Assembly: GCA_028386065.3 (NCBI GenBank)
Contig: JAKUCV010003088.1
Span: forward strand, 114,436 to 178,435
DNA from: Turnera subulata
Lineage: Eukaryota; Streptophyta; Magnoliopsida; Malpighiales; Passifloraceae
Length of the DNA: 64,000 nucleotides
Reading direction: 5' to 3'
The notes under the pieces were generated by a model, which was given only the letters and a program-made list of their open reading frames with translations, was not told the DNA's origin and did not search any database. Below, piece after piece: positions 11,827 through 22,028 of the stretch (position 1 is its first letter; the number at the start of each line of letters is the position of its first letter). Made by a program: the position numbers and the translations under genes.

Positions 11827-12291
11827 CTGGATCCGGTCGATTTTTTTTTTTGTTTCGGGTCGAAATTGGGGGAACCCAGCTGGAGTGGACCACCAGATGG
11901 CGTGGCCTCACATAAAATTGACACGTGTCTCCGGCGACCCCCTTCCCCTACCGAAAATACCAAAATTAATGAAACCTACGAAGTACATGTACAAAATCAT
12001 GAAAATTCAGTACAAATACCAAAAATAAAATCGAAGCCAAGTATAGGTACCAAAATTTCCTTTAATCCGTTTTTAGTGTTGCCAACCATCTGAGAAAGAA
12101 CACTAATATTTGAAGTGTAAGTCTATAATAATTATCAGCTCCTACCATTGTTAAAAGATAAGAAAAGATCTTATTAGTTCTATAATTTGCAATAAATACA
12201 ACAATTCTTTCATCAACACTTTGTTACACATAACTATATATAAAAAGACCTAAGAAATTAGAATAACATAAATTTTGTATTTAGATTGGGT
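11827..12291. other. Spacer between AT-rich direct repeats
   Basis: No gene is found. The segment 11828-11960 is conspicuously more GC-rich than its surroundings and contains a CACGTGTC word, suggesting a separate origin from the flanking AT-rich repeats. No terminal repeats were recognised around it. Confidence 0.4.
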
Positions 12292-12550
12292 TAAACTACA
12301 AATCCTAATATTATGAGCCCAAAAAATCTAAACCTTAAAATCTCTACACTTTTAAAAGCTAAACATTAAAATCTTTAAATTATTCAATTGTACAATGTTA
12401 ATTCTTAAAACTTAAACACTAAATTCAAAATTTTAGAACTTTGAATCCTAAAACTTTAAACCTTAAAACCTAGACATGCTAAAATTTAAAATACAACAAC
12501 CAAAATCACTAAACTACTATTTTTTTGGTAAAATAAAGTTTAAATTAAAC
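12292..12550. repeat. AT-rich direct repeat, copy B
   Basis: This is the shorter partner of 11505-11826, offset by 787 bp and in the same orientation, with scattered substitutions and a deletion relative to copy A. The degree of divergence argues for an old duplication. Confidence 0.75.
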
Positions 12551-12855
12551 TAAAAGCACCAACTTCTAATTAGCTTAAAAACAACACATAACAACAAATT
12601 CGACTGCACCTAAGAGGAAGGGCCACTCAAAGTAAAGATAATCTCCCGTTCCCTTAAAATGTAAGACAGGTATAAAGCATAATAAGGACACTCCAATTTC
12701 AAAGCCAAATCCGAGTAGATATGCCACCATGAAAAACAAGCTAAGTTGTAAAGTTATGCTTAGGAGTTAACAGTACAGCCAAAGACCAAAACAAACTAAA
12801 CCAGTCCATTTTAACATGTTCAAAACCAACAAACTCCCATGTACTTTGAACATAA

Positions 12856-13714
12856 GGCAGCGTTTTGTACATGGGATACGTTGGGACGGGACGGGACAAG
12901 CCAGTTTGTCCCGCGTTTGATGCGCCTTGGACGGGACGCGAGAATGGGACACGCTGGGACACGGAGGGACGCGAGAATGGGACACGCTGGGACACGGAGG
13001 GACGCGAGAATGGGACACGCTGTCCCCTCCAAGAGATAGGGACACGAGGGGACAGGACGGGACAAGATTTTTTTTCCAATACTAGCCCTTCCTAATTTGT
13101 AATAATCTCAAAGTACCCTCTAATTATATTAAATTTAAATTCATAAATAATAATAATAAGATTAATAATAATAAATAAAATTTAAATTAAGTATTATCTT
13201 AATAATATTACATGTACTAAATATTAATAAAAATAATAATATTAAATATAATATTAATATTATTCAATTCTATTCACTTTAGACATCATGAGGTGAAATC
13301 ATTTTTGAAGGATTAATTTAGGATTAAAATAAATAATAATAATCAGATATTAAATATTAAAAATAATATAGTGTTCCTTACCTCAAAGCTCATCAATCAT
13401 TTTACTTTTTAATTTTTACTTTAAAAATATTAAACATATAAAAATGTTAATTCTAAAATTTCAATATTTAAATATTCACAATTTTTATATCCAATAATTT
13501 TTGTCACTAGGTTGTCGGTTTGTATATTATATTGAAAATAACAAATAATACGTTAAAATTGTATCAGGGGTAAAATAGACATTATATAGTTTAGTCCATA
13601 GGACAATAATTTCTGTCCATAGCATACCAAACAGCCTTTCAAGATACAGTCCAGTCCAGTCCAGTCCCGTCCCGTCCAGTCCCGTCCCATCTTGTTCTGC
13701 AACCAAACTCAGCC
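12856..13714. mobile_element. Probable PIF/Harbinger (Tourist-like) non-autonomous element
   Basis: The left end GGCAGCGTTTTGTAC and the inverted right end GGCTGAGTTTGGTTGC share GGC-G-GTTT-GT. The element is flanked by TAA on both sides (12853-12855 and 13715-13717), the 3-bp duplication typical of PIF/Harbinger. Both ends carry GGGACGGGAC-type words in inverted orientation (12890-12900 and about 13635-13690). The interior is AT-rich with a GC-rich 33-bp minisatellite near the left end. It has no transposase frame. The TIRs are imperfect and a 3-bp TSD is weak evidence alone, so the superfamily call is moderate. Confidence 0.6.
12932..13023. repeat. 33-bp GC-rich minisatellite, about 2.8 copies
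   Basis: A unit beginning GGGACGCGAGAATGGGACAC repeats with a 33-bp period and very little divergence within the otherwise AT-rich MITE. The near identity indicates a recent expansion. Confidence 0.9.
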
Positions 13715-13883
13715 TAATAGTTGACCAGAGGCAAACAACTTTCAATGAACCACATCCGGAGGGTGTGTAGGTATTATTGTAGTACTTTGCTGCAGTTGTG
13801 TTAATCAAGGCAAGCGAGATGGAGGGCATGAATTTCTATGTTGTTTTGTGTGCGACTGAAGAGCAAAATGTTAATGAAACTTA

Positions 13884-16495
13884 ATCATCATCACACTCAG
13901 CTTATGAAGAAGATTGAGGTGTTCCAAGCCGTCCTGCCATTCCCACACCGCAGGAAATGATAATACTGCTCTCCCATATTAATCTTGGACAGCTGCAGCA
14001 CATTCGCCGAGCTCAGTAACGTGGGCTTGTAACTCGAGTGAGGGCACTTAAGGTGATGGAACATTGGGCCAGTCTGGAAGGTTGGGCTCGGCTTGGCGAT
14101 TCTCTGGCCTGCCCGATCCAAGCCGGGAGCTGAACCAAGTGGTTCCTTCGAAAATTGGGGTCACCTGGGCTCCTAGAGCGGAGGGTAATGCGTGAGGCTG
14201 GTTTCACAGAGCAGCGACTACCTCCCGCTTCCGGCAGTGGATGGATAACAAGCCGGTGCCACCCGAGTCCGCTTGGCCTGATGGATTGACCCAACTGGAC
14301 TATTGCCTTTTTTGCATTTCCTTTTGTTAAGCTTCGCCTGTTTTAATGTTCCTTACTCGAAGGGGAATTCAATCCGTCTCTTATTACAACCTTGTATCCT
14401 CCTCCACTATTTTTCCCCCTCCTCCATAGCTCGCCCAACCTCCAACACCTTCGCCACCTCCACGCTCGCTTGCTGGATGCGAGTTCGTTTGTGGTATCGA
14501 CTCTGATGTTTTGTGTACGTGAAACCCGGGAAAGTGTCTGATGCACGCGTTTTGTTTGATGAATTGCCTGTCAAGGACGCGGTGTTGTTGACGGCTATGT
14601 TGGCTGGGTATGCACAGCATGGGGAGCTAGTTCTGGGCTTCGACGTGTTCAAGGAAATGGTGGGTGCCGGTGTTATGGTGAGCTTGCTTTTAGTGTTCAT
14701 GGACGGTGTCTTAGGATTTAGGAACTGTCTTCGGTTGAAGTTGAGTCTAGGGAAAATGCTATTGTCGATATTTATGTGAAATGCTTGGCTTTGAATTACG
14801 CGTGCAGGATGCTCCATAAGATGCCTAAAAAAGATGTGTTTTCCGTGGAGCTCCAACATTCTGGGATGTGGATTGGGTGGGAATGTCAGTATGGCCTTCG
14901 ACGTAATTGATCAGATGCTTGATAGAGGGGCTAGGCCTTATGATGTGACGTTTTTGGGGATTTTATCTGCGTGTGCCTATGGTGGAATGATGGAGAAAGC
15001 ACGATCATGCCTCAAAATGACGCATGATTTTGGAGTGGAGCCTGACTTTGAAACACTATGCTACAATGGTTGATTGTCTAGGGAGAGCAGTTGGAAGAAG
15101 CTGAACGACTTATTAAGGAAATGCCAATGGATCCTGATGCTGCTGTATTAGATGCCATATTAGCTGCCTGCAGAGTGCATAACAATGTTGATGTGGGAGG
15201 ACGGATTGCCAAAAGATTGATCAGGTTGGAACCGCGGAGAGCGGGGTATTATGTTCTCTTTGTCAATTATGTATGCTGAAGTTGGTTTGTTCTCTGAGGC
15301 CGAAATGATAAGACAGTTCATGAAAGAAAAAAAAAAATGGCGAAGGTTCCTGCCTGTAGGCTGTAGCTTGATTGAATCCGGGACTGGTTCTGCTCTGCCA
15401 TCATAGGATGAGCTTCAAAATGATTGCATTTAAGTTGGATGAAGTGATTATCCATCATTGTTTTACAAAGAGGCTCCAGTTTTCTTTCTGCTCTGTCAGA
15501 AAAGAATGCAAAGGCAGGGGATGGTCTAGGTCAGGTTTGTATTCTTACAACTGACTTGAGCATTTCCATTCAACATTCATCCGTACTCTAAACCAGCATG
15601 TCGTAAGAAGTCATACCGCTTCATTTTGGAGAATAACATGTTAAATTAACCTTGACGTTAATACAACTCGGAAGTATTGCTTTTTTCATTTTTGGAGAAC
15701 AACAACATTTTGTTAGTGTATCCAATCATCTTTGAGTTTCGTGAACCATGACTGCAAATATAACGTGAACTCCTGGCAATCGTTGTCTTACTAGTTACTA
15801 CTAGTGAGCAAGTTTAGGAAATTGTGGTTTATACTGGTGTGTGACGTATGAATCTTCCTCACTTACTATCAGGAAAATTTTCACTTAACATCATCTCCTG
15901 TGAATTTTCCCCCGGGGACATTTGTTTCATTTTGAACTTGGGCATTTTTTTCCAGGCCCGACAACAAATAAGTGCCATGTGCACCTGAAGAATTGTTACT
16001 GTAGTGGGCAAATCCTCCGCGGATCACTTGAGATGGCAGAATGGAGGATGGTACAAGATGCTGCAAAGTATGACGGGCACAGGCACAAGGGAGGGTTACT
16101 ACTTGCAGCTGCCAAGAAAATCAGGAAGGTGGAAGAACACCCTCCTTGTGACGATGTTCAAACTTCCAAGCACAAGTATGGTCCAAGAAAAATAGCAACC
16201 TGTATTTCACATTTGCTTATGCACACAAAAAGCATTCGCACAGGCACTAAGGTGGTGGAAAATTGACTCAGCCTAGAATGTTGGAGCCTTGGAGGCGTGG
16301 TGGCTCGACTATGGCCTGCCTGTTCCAAGACGAGAGTTGTATCGTATTGTCCATGAGTGCTGAGTAGGCTTGGATCACTCTAGAATGAATCACCAGGGAA
16401 CACTTTTTCTCTTTGGAACCCTCCTTGTCAATTTGAAAGTTCTATTGTAAAAAAAAAAAAAAAAAACAGAGGATTACAAGTAGCCATTGTAAGTT
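13884..16495 (+). repeat. Inverted segmental duplication, copy 1 (PPR pseudogene copy)
   Basis: This block is a diverged inverted copy of 43966-46850. The match starts near ATCATCATCACACTCAGC and runs through the PPR upstream region (13930-14320), the PPR coding remnant (14360-15405) and the PPR 3' flank (15406-16495). Matching landmarks are TCCTGCCATTCCCAC, CGAGCTCAGTAACGTGGGC, CGGACTCGGGTGGCACCGG in inverse, and GATTACAAGTAGCCATTGTAAG at the far end. A run of 18 A at 16449-16466 is internal to the homology, not at its edge. Confidence 0.88.
14360..15405 (+). pseudogene. PPR protein pseudogene
   Basis: The sequence aligns in order with the intact PPR gene at 44864-46351 but is badly damaged. 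The start region is altered. About 440 bp encoding the first PPR motifs are missing after CGCTTGCTGG (near 14476). Several frameshifts and stops follow. Surviving pieces include the motif around DELPVKDAV (14560-14580), FLGILSACAYGGMMEKARSCLK (14949-15020, near ACAHGGLVDKARSCLK in the intact gene) and AVLDAILAACRVHNN (15145-15185). A poly-A slippage tract occurs at 15329-15338. It cannot encode a functional PPR protein. Confidence 0.9.
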
Positions 16496-17230
16496 GTAAC
16501 TAGTAAGTGTTAAAGAGCACCAGGAACACGTTGAATGTTCTATCTTTTTAAAGCAAAATTAGTTTTGCGCTGCTGTTATACTAGTAATATATAATACAAT
16601 TGTTGTCTAAAATTAATCTATTAATATAAAAAAAATTATCACACTATTGAAATAAAAATATTAAATTTACTTGTATGTGCATATTTTAATTTATAATTCT
16701 CAACTCTTGTTCTATATTTAATATAAAAAAATTCTTGTTGTATAGAATTTATATTAATCACTTATTTAATTTTTCGTTTAGTATATTTTTGTTAGAATTA
16801 ATTTTTAGATGAAAATAGTAATAGGATTTGATTATTTTTTTTGTCTTTTAGTTTGTTATAATATAAAATTTTAATAGTTATGTATTAATGAGGGATAATT
16901 AGCTTCTCTTCCTGGAAAATATATTTAGTATAGATAGATCCTTGAATTATATTCTTTTGTGGGGTATACCGTACATGCATATCCTCCGGTAATCTGTTGA
17001 CCGAAATAACATCTCTCGCTCGAAAACAGTGTTTTCATTTTTCTATCAAGTTAAAAATAAATGTAAAACCACGAGAAATAAACAAAACATAATAGGAAAA
17101 ACACAAGGCCAAAAAATATATGCGTAGTAGTATAACTTTTTTTTTTTTGACCAAGTGTTGGTGGCCTGAGGACTGAGGTAATTCATTTTTTTTCCTTTCC
17201 TTTTACTGGATCGCTAAAACAGTGGGCTGC
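16496..17230. other. AT-rich intergenic DNA
   Basis: No gene or recognisable element is seen between the duplicated block and the Mutator-like element. Confidence 0.55.
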
Positions 17231-17239
17231 GTCCAGATC
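17231..17239. repeat. Left 9-bp TSD of the Mutator-like element
   Basis: GTCCAGATC here is repeated at 21744-21752 directly outside the inverted repeats. A 9-bp duplication is diagnostic of Mutator-like transposition. Confidence 0.92.
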
Positions 17240-17584
17240 GGGTTAATTACATTTTGACCCCCTGAATTTCGGTTTATTTTTGACTCACCCCCTGAGCTTT
17301 TTTTTCATCAAATGACCACCTGAATTTCCAATTTGATGCAATTAGGTGCTTCCGTCCAAGGGCAGCTCGCCTCTGTCAATTTGACAAACGGAAAGCACAG
17401 ATTGATGACACGTGTCCAGATCTTGTCCGCCCATTTTTTTCCATTGGATTTATTTTCACATAAAATTAAATAAAATTTAAAAAAATAAAAAAATAAAATA
17501 AAATGTCGATATATGTCAAAAAAATATAGAAATTAATACTATGAGAAGCTTTGATCAATTTGTAATTATTATTCCCTAGAAAAT

Positions 17585-17756
17585 ATCTAAATTTTAGGAA
17601 ATTAATAATTATTATTTCCTAAAAATATAGAAAACTCCCTCGTTATAAAATAAAATACTTAAATTTTAGGATATCAATAATTATTATTTCCTAAAAATAT
17701 AGAAATATTACATTAATTGGTATAAAAATTAAAAAAAACCTAAATTTTAGGAAATT
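17585..17756. repeat. Two copies of an AT-rich internal MULE repeat
   Basis: TTTTAGGAAATTAATAATTA with TTATTTCCTAAAAATATAGA occurs near 17592 and again near 17665, and a third partial unit (AAATTTTAGGAAATT) is cut by the LTR insertion. The unit contains its own inverted repeat (TTTTAGGAAA / TTTCCTAAAA). Confidence 0.75.
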
Positions 17757-18002
17757 TGAAACGCCCCGACCCGTATTTACCGTACACGGTAAACACGTGC
17801 CGGAACTGTGACGACCCAACCAAAATAAGACCAAGCATACAGTGTGAACATCAACAACTCGGGCCCAACGGCCCAAAATAGTAAAACATCATAAATACAA
17901 ATCCGGCCCATTGGCCCAATAAATATAACAACAGTGCACAGCGGAAGACTTAAATAACTCACTAACACTGTATGCGACACATGCAAACTATGGATCCAAG
18001 CC

Positions 18003-18832
18003 NNNNNNNNNNNNNNNNNNNNNNNNNNNNNNNNNNNNNNNNNNNNNNNNNNNNNNNNNNNNNNNNNNNNNNNNNNNNNNNNNNNNNNNNNNNNNNNNNN
18101 NNNNNNNNNNNNNNNNNNNNNNNNNNNNNNNNNNNNNNNNNNNNNNNNNNNNNNNNNNNNNNNNNNNNNNNNNNNNNNNNNNNNNNNNNNNNNNNNNNNN
18201 NNNNNNNNNNNNNNNNNNNNNNNNNNNNNNNNNNNNNNNNNNNNNNNNNNNNNNNNNNNNNNNNNNNNNNNNNNNNNNNNNNNNNNNNNNNNNNNNNNNN
18301 NNNNNNNNNNNNNNNNNNNNNNNNNNNNNNNNNNNNNNNNNNNNNNNNNNNNNNNNNNNNNNNNNNNNNNNNNNNNNNNNNNNNNNNNNNNNNNNNNNNN
18401 NNNNNNNNNNNNNNNNNNNNNNNNNNNNNNNNNNNNNNNNNNNNNNNNNNNNNNNNNNNNNNNNNNNNNNNNNNNNNNNNNNNNNNNNNNNNNNNNNNNN
18501 NNNNNNNNNNNNNNNNNNNNNNNNNNNNNNNNNNNNNNNNNNNNNNNNNNNNNNNNNNNNNNNNNNNNNNNNNNNNNNNNNNNNNNNNNNNNNNNNNNNN
18601 NNNNNNNNNNNNNNNNNNNNNNNNNNNNNNNNNNNNNNNNNNNNNNNNNNNNNNNNNNNNNNNNNNNNNNNNNNNNNNNNNNNNNNNNNNNNNNNNNNNN
18701 NNNNNNNNNNNNNNNNNNNNNNNNNNNNNNNNNNNNNNNNNNNNNNNNNNNNNNNNNNNNNNNNNNNNNNNNNNNNNNNNNNNNNNNNNNNNNNNNNNNN
18801 NNNNNNNNNNNNNNNNNNNNNNNNNNNNNNNN
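18003..18832. other. Assembly gap (830 N)
   Basis: These are unknown bases inside the nested LTR. Any open frame crossing it is an artefact. The true length may differ from 830. Confidence 0.99.
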
Positions 18833-19239
18833 AAAAAAAAGGCAGATCCGGATTGCAACCCATGGAGGGCGCGACCCGGACGCGAAAATGGGTAAAACCC
18901 GGCCTTACCTAGCGGGTCGAGCGGCTGGCGACGACGGCGGCGGCGCGAGAGCGCGGGGGAAGGCGAGCACAGGCAAGAGGCGACACTGGCGACGCGAGGA
19001 GCGGTGGAAGGCTGAGCTCGGCGGCGCTGCAGAAGACAAGAGGCGCTGGGAAGGAAGACCCGCGGGTTGCACGACGGGTCAACGCCTCTATTCGGTGCGT
19101 CCGGCGGCGAAATCGAGCGAGGGCGGCGGGGTTCAGTCGGCGACTCCACGGGGAAGAGGTGGATGGCGGCGGTGTATGGAGAGGAGGCCGGGAACGACTC
19201 GAGGTGAACAGTTGCCTGGGGAGAGGAGAAGGTGACGAC

Positions 19240-19552
19240 TGTTCATCCATTTTTTCTTTTTTTTTTTCTTATTTTCTGTAATTTCTTATTTTTCTTTCTT
19301 TTTCTTTGATTTTCTTTTCTTCTTTTTTTTTCTTCTTCTTCTTTTTTTTTTCTTTTCTTCCCTCAGTATTTTCTGTTTTTTTCTATTTATTTTATGTTTT
19401 CTCTATTTCTTTCTTATTTCTCTTCTTTTCTCTTTTTTTTTTCTTTTTCCTTTTTCCTTCTCTTTTCTTTTCTTTTTCTCTCTTTTTTTTCTCTTTTTTT
19501 TTTTCCTCCCTTCCTCTCTTCCTCTCCTTCTCCTTTGCTGATTCCTTCTTTT
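19240..19552. repeat. Pyrimidine (CTTT/CTT) low-complexity tract
   Basis: About 310 bp consist almost wholly of T and C on the plus strand, located in the nested LTR. It generates long Phe/Ser frames that are not genes. Confidence 0.9.
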
Positions 19553-19889
19553 AAACCGTGTAAATTACTGTTACTCTTGTGACAACAATAATGCAAATCT
19601 GTCTGTATTACAGGCGAGTCCGATCCGGACCAGAAAATAACCGATACCTCCTTAGTTATTTTCCGGTGTGATTTTCCGAGAAATTCCGAAACCCGAAAAA
19701 TACCAACTTAGTTCCGAAAAATTCACGGGAAAATCACGAGCGCGGGAAAACACTCGGTTTCGAAAGACGACTCCCGATTTACCTTGAATTAATTACCCAA
19801 GATTAATTCAACAGTAAATCACAGTAAATAGACTTTTACAGTCCGGTAAAATCCAAAATTTTTACCCGGGCTGTTACAAAATTAATAAT

Positions 19890-20610
19890 TAGAAAATTGA
19901 AAAAAAATTAAAAAAATTGGCAAAGAAAATTTTTATATAAAAAGAAAAAGGAAAAAAGTTTATTTGCCAAATTTGTTTAAATTAATTTCTTAATTTTTGC
20001 AAAATAATGAAAATAAATTTTTTTTACATAAAATAGAAAAGGAAAAAAAGGTTTATTTGGTCATCTTTTATTTTGTAAAATTCACTTTCTTTATTTTTTG
20101 GGAAATAATGAAAAGAAAATATATAAAAGAAAAAATTTTCATTGGCTATCTTTTTTTTTGTAATTTTTTGTATTTTTGGGAAATAATGAAAAACATTATA
20201 TAAAAGAAAAAATATTTCTTTGTCCATCTTATTTTTGTAAATTTTTTTTTATTTTTTTGGGAAAGATTGAAAAAAATTATGTAAAAGGAAAAAGGTTTCT
20301 TTGGCCATCTTTATTTTTTAAAATTATTTTTTATTTTTGAGAAAGAATGAAAAAGTAAATATTTATATATTAAAAAATTGCCATTTTTTGTAAAATTGTT
20401 TTGTTTTTTTTTTACAAAGAGTGAAAAGTAAAATCTTTATACGATTATTTTAAATTTTTTTTAGTTTTTGAGAAAGATTGAAAAAACAAATTTTATACAA
20501 AAGAAAAAAAGAAAAAAAATTCTTGCCACGCTTTTTAATTTCTTTTTTTGAAAAAGAATGAAAAAAATATTTTATATAAAAAAAGGAAGAGAAAATTTTT
20601 TTTGGCCCGT
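19890..20610. repeat. AT-rich tandem array, about 8-9 units of 75-100 bp
   Basis: Each unit contains a GGGAAATAATGAAAA-like word followed by ATATAAAAGAAAAA, TTGGCCATC-like and TTTTTGTAAA segments. Instances of the first word lie near 19999, 20099, 20176, 20259, 20339, 20413, 20470 and 20549. Units are diverged from one another. The array lies inside the MULE, right of the nested LTR. Confidence 0.8.
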
Positions 20611-20689
20611 TTACCAGAAGATTTATTCCTTTTCTTTTAATCAGTGATGTTTACACTCATACAACATACAATAAAAAAAAAAAAGAACA

Positions 20690-21060
20690 ATTGCCTCAAC
20701 GCAATAGCCCCCTGTCGCCCTCCCCCTCTTCCTCCTCTCCCTTTGGCTACCTCTTCTACACACAATCTCCTAAATCTTATTTCCTTTTTCCCAGAACCTC
20801 TCTTAGCACCCAATCCATTCAAACAATTTCAAATCTCCTCCATCTTGCTTTCGCCCCCAAAATTAAACAGCCTAAAACCTAAAAAACAAAACAAAGAAAT
20901 AAATAGGCTATGAAAGCATCATCAACATCTTCCTGTAGCCCACCGTCATAATGGCCGGCAACCAGTTATGGGAGATGGTGCCGACATTGGTGCAGAGGGC
21001 GCAGGCCCATGGGTAAAGTCGGGTATCTCAATGCAATGGCGACCATGACACGAATTTCTC
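20690..21060 (+). other. GC-balanced internal MULE segment, possible captured host DNA
   Basis: Compared with the AT-rich interior this stretch has ordinary plant-exon composition. It includes a pyrimidine-rich leader-like part (20700-20860) and a short frame starting at 20951 (MAGNQLWEMVPTLVQRAQAH). I do not recognise the protein. It fits a Pack-MULE fragment but also unrelated MULE interior. Confidence 0.3.
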
Positions 21061-21139
21061 TTCTCCTTCTTCTACTACTACTGGGTTTGGTTGGTGTTGT
21101 TGGGTTCCACAGTTTTCTCTTCCTTTTTTTTTTTAGATT

Positions 21140-21330
21140 TCAGTTTTATAGGAAGAAGAATGAAGAAAAGAAGAAGAGGACTTTGGTTCAGTAATTTTTG
21201 TTGTTTTTTATTTTGTGTTTTATGAGGGGGAAGAAGGAAGAAGAGAACTTTGTTCTGTAATTTTTTGTTGGGTTTGGTTTTGGGTTTTATCAGGGAGAAG
21301 AAGGAAGAAGAGGCGTAGAGGGTTTTGATT
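21140..21330. repeat. About 65-80 bp tandem repeat, 3 partial units, in the MULE
   Basis: GAAGAAGGAAGAAGAG followed by a TTTGTTCTGTAATTTTTTGT-like block recurs near 21155, 21230 and 21298 with moderate divergence. Confidence 0.7.
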
Positions 21331-21743
21331 TATGAATTTGGTCAACGGGAAGGGGGAGGCAGAGGTGAAAGGTTGGAGGAATTTTGGGAGGAATTGCTGC
21401 AGTATAAATTTAATGAGTTATCTTTTTTTTTATCAGCAATGGGGAAGATTTTTTTTTTTATCAGGGGAAGATTTAATTCGGTATCTCTTTTTTTTCCTTT
21501 TTTTTAAATTCTATTTAGTTTTATGTGGAAATAAATTTAACGGACAAGATTATTACACGTGTCACGCATCCGTTTCATCTAGTAAGCTAACTTAACAGAA
21601 ATTTACAAAACCCCTAACGGAAGTGAACGGAGGTGGTCAATTGCATGAAATTAGGAGTTTAGGTAGTCAATTGACAAAAAAACAAGTTCAGGGGGTGAGT
21701 CAAAAATAAATCAAAATACAGGGGGTCAAAATGTAATTAACCC

Positions 21744-21752
21744 GTCCAGATC
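21744..21752. repeat. Right 9-bp TSD of the Mutator-like element
   Basis: GTCCAGATC, identical to 17231-17239, abuts the inverted repeat end. Confidence 0.92.
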
Positions 21753-22028
21753 ACAAAAAAAAATAAAAACACTCTCCCGCCATTAACGCGTTTTGCCGTC
21801 AACCCATCCCCGGCAACCGTAATCTCTTAAAAACAATCATATCATCAACCACCCCCAGACGAAAGAGAAACACGAGCAAGCTAAAAAACAAAAATATAAA
21901 AGTCCAATTCTCTCCCGATAAAGCCCTGCAAATTAGCACAAACCCCCCCAAATTTCTGCAGATTTCATTTCTGAATCCAGAGAAGCGGTTAGGTATAAGC
22001 GCTGGAAAAACCAAAAAAAAATCCGTAA

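Larger units (their letters stand above)
17757..19878 (-). mobile_element. Gypsy-type solo LTR (or gapped full element), nested
   Basis: Read on the minus strand it starts TGTAACAGCCCGGGTAAA (from 19878) and ends GGGTCGGGGCGTTTCA (at 17757). These are canonical TG...CA termini of plant Ty3/gypsy (Tekay/Del-like) LTRs. AAATT flanks both sides (17752-17756 and 19879-19883), a perfect 5-bp TSD. The interior has a GC-rich block (18840-19240) and a long pyrimidine tract (19240-19550). The 830-N gap lies within it, so internal retrotransposon sequence could be hidden there. As it stands only one LTR is demonstrable. Confidence 0.87.
17240..21743. mobile_element. Non-autonomous Mutator-like element (MULE) with nested LTR
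   Basis: Long terminal inverted repeats of about 190 bp (17240-17430 and 21553-21743) both start GGGTTAATTACATTTTGACC. Both continue with matched words such as TTTATTTTTGACTCACCCCC and GACACGTGT. A perfect 9-bp TSD flanks them. No MURA-type transposase is seen. The interior contains the nested gypsy LTR (17757-19878), AT-rich tandem repeats and, at 20690-21060, a more GC-balanced stretch that could be captured host DNA. Without the nested LTR and one TSD copy the element would be about 2.4 kb. Confidence 0.9.

Noticed and set aside
12932..13023. CRISPR-like array
   Set aside because: The repeats are contiguous without unique spacers and lie in a plant transposon.
12741..13095. Overlapping frames with repeated VSHSRVP or ENGTRWDT peptides
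   Set aside because: They arise from the 33-bp minisatellite in a non-coding MITE; frames are open on both strands only because the unit length is a multiple of three.
14013..14294. 93-codon minus-strand frame upstream of the PPR pseudogene
   Set aside because: A related frame exists in the other copy but ends early and differently; sharing is explained by the duplication. Kept only as part of the conserved-block finding.
16449..16466. A18 run taken as the poly-A tail of a PPR retrocopy
   Set aside because: Homology to the other duplicated block continues beyond the run (GATTACAAGTAGCCATTGTAAG), so it is an internal A expansion, and no flanking TSD was seen.
17962..19149. Long open frames crossing 18003-18832
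   Set aside because: They consist mostly of the N gap, which is translated as unknown residues; there is no evidence of coding.
19306..19596. Phe/Ser-rich and Lys/Glu-rich frames
   Set aside because: They are products of the pyrimidine tract inside the LTR, with no codon structure.
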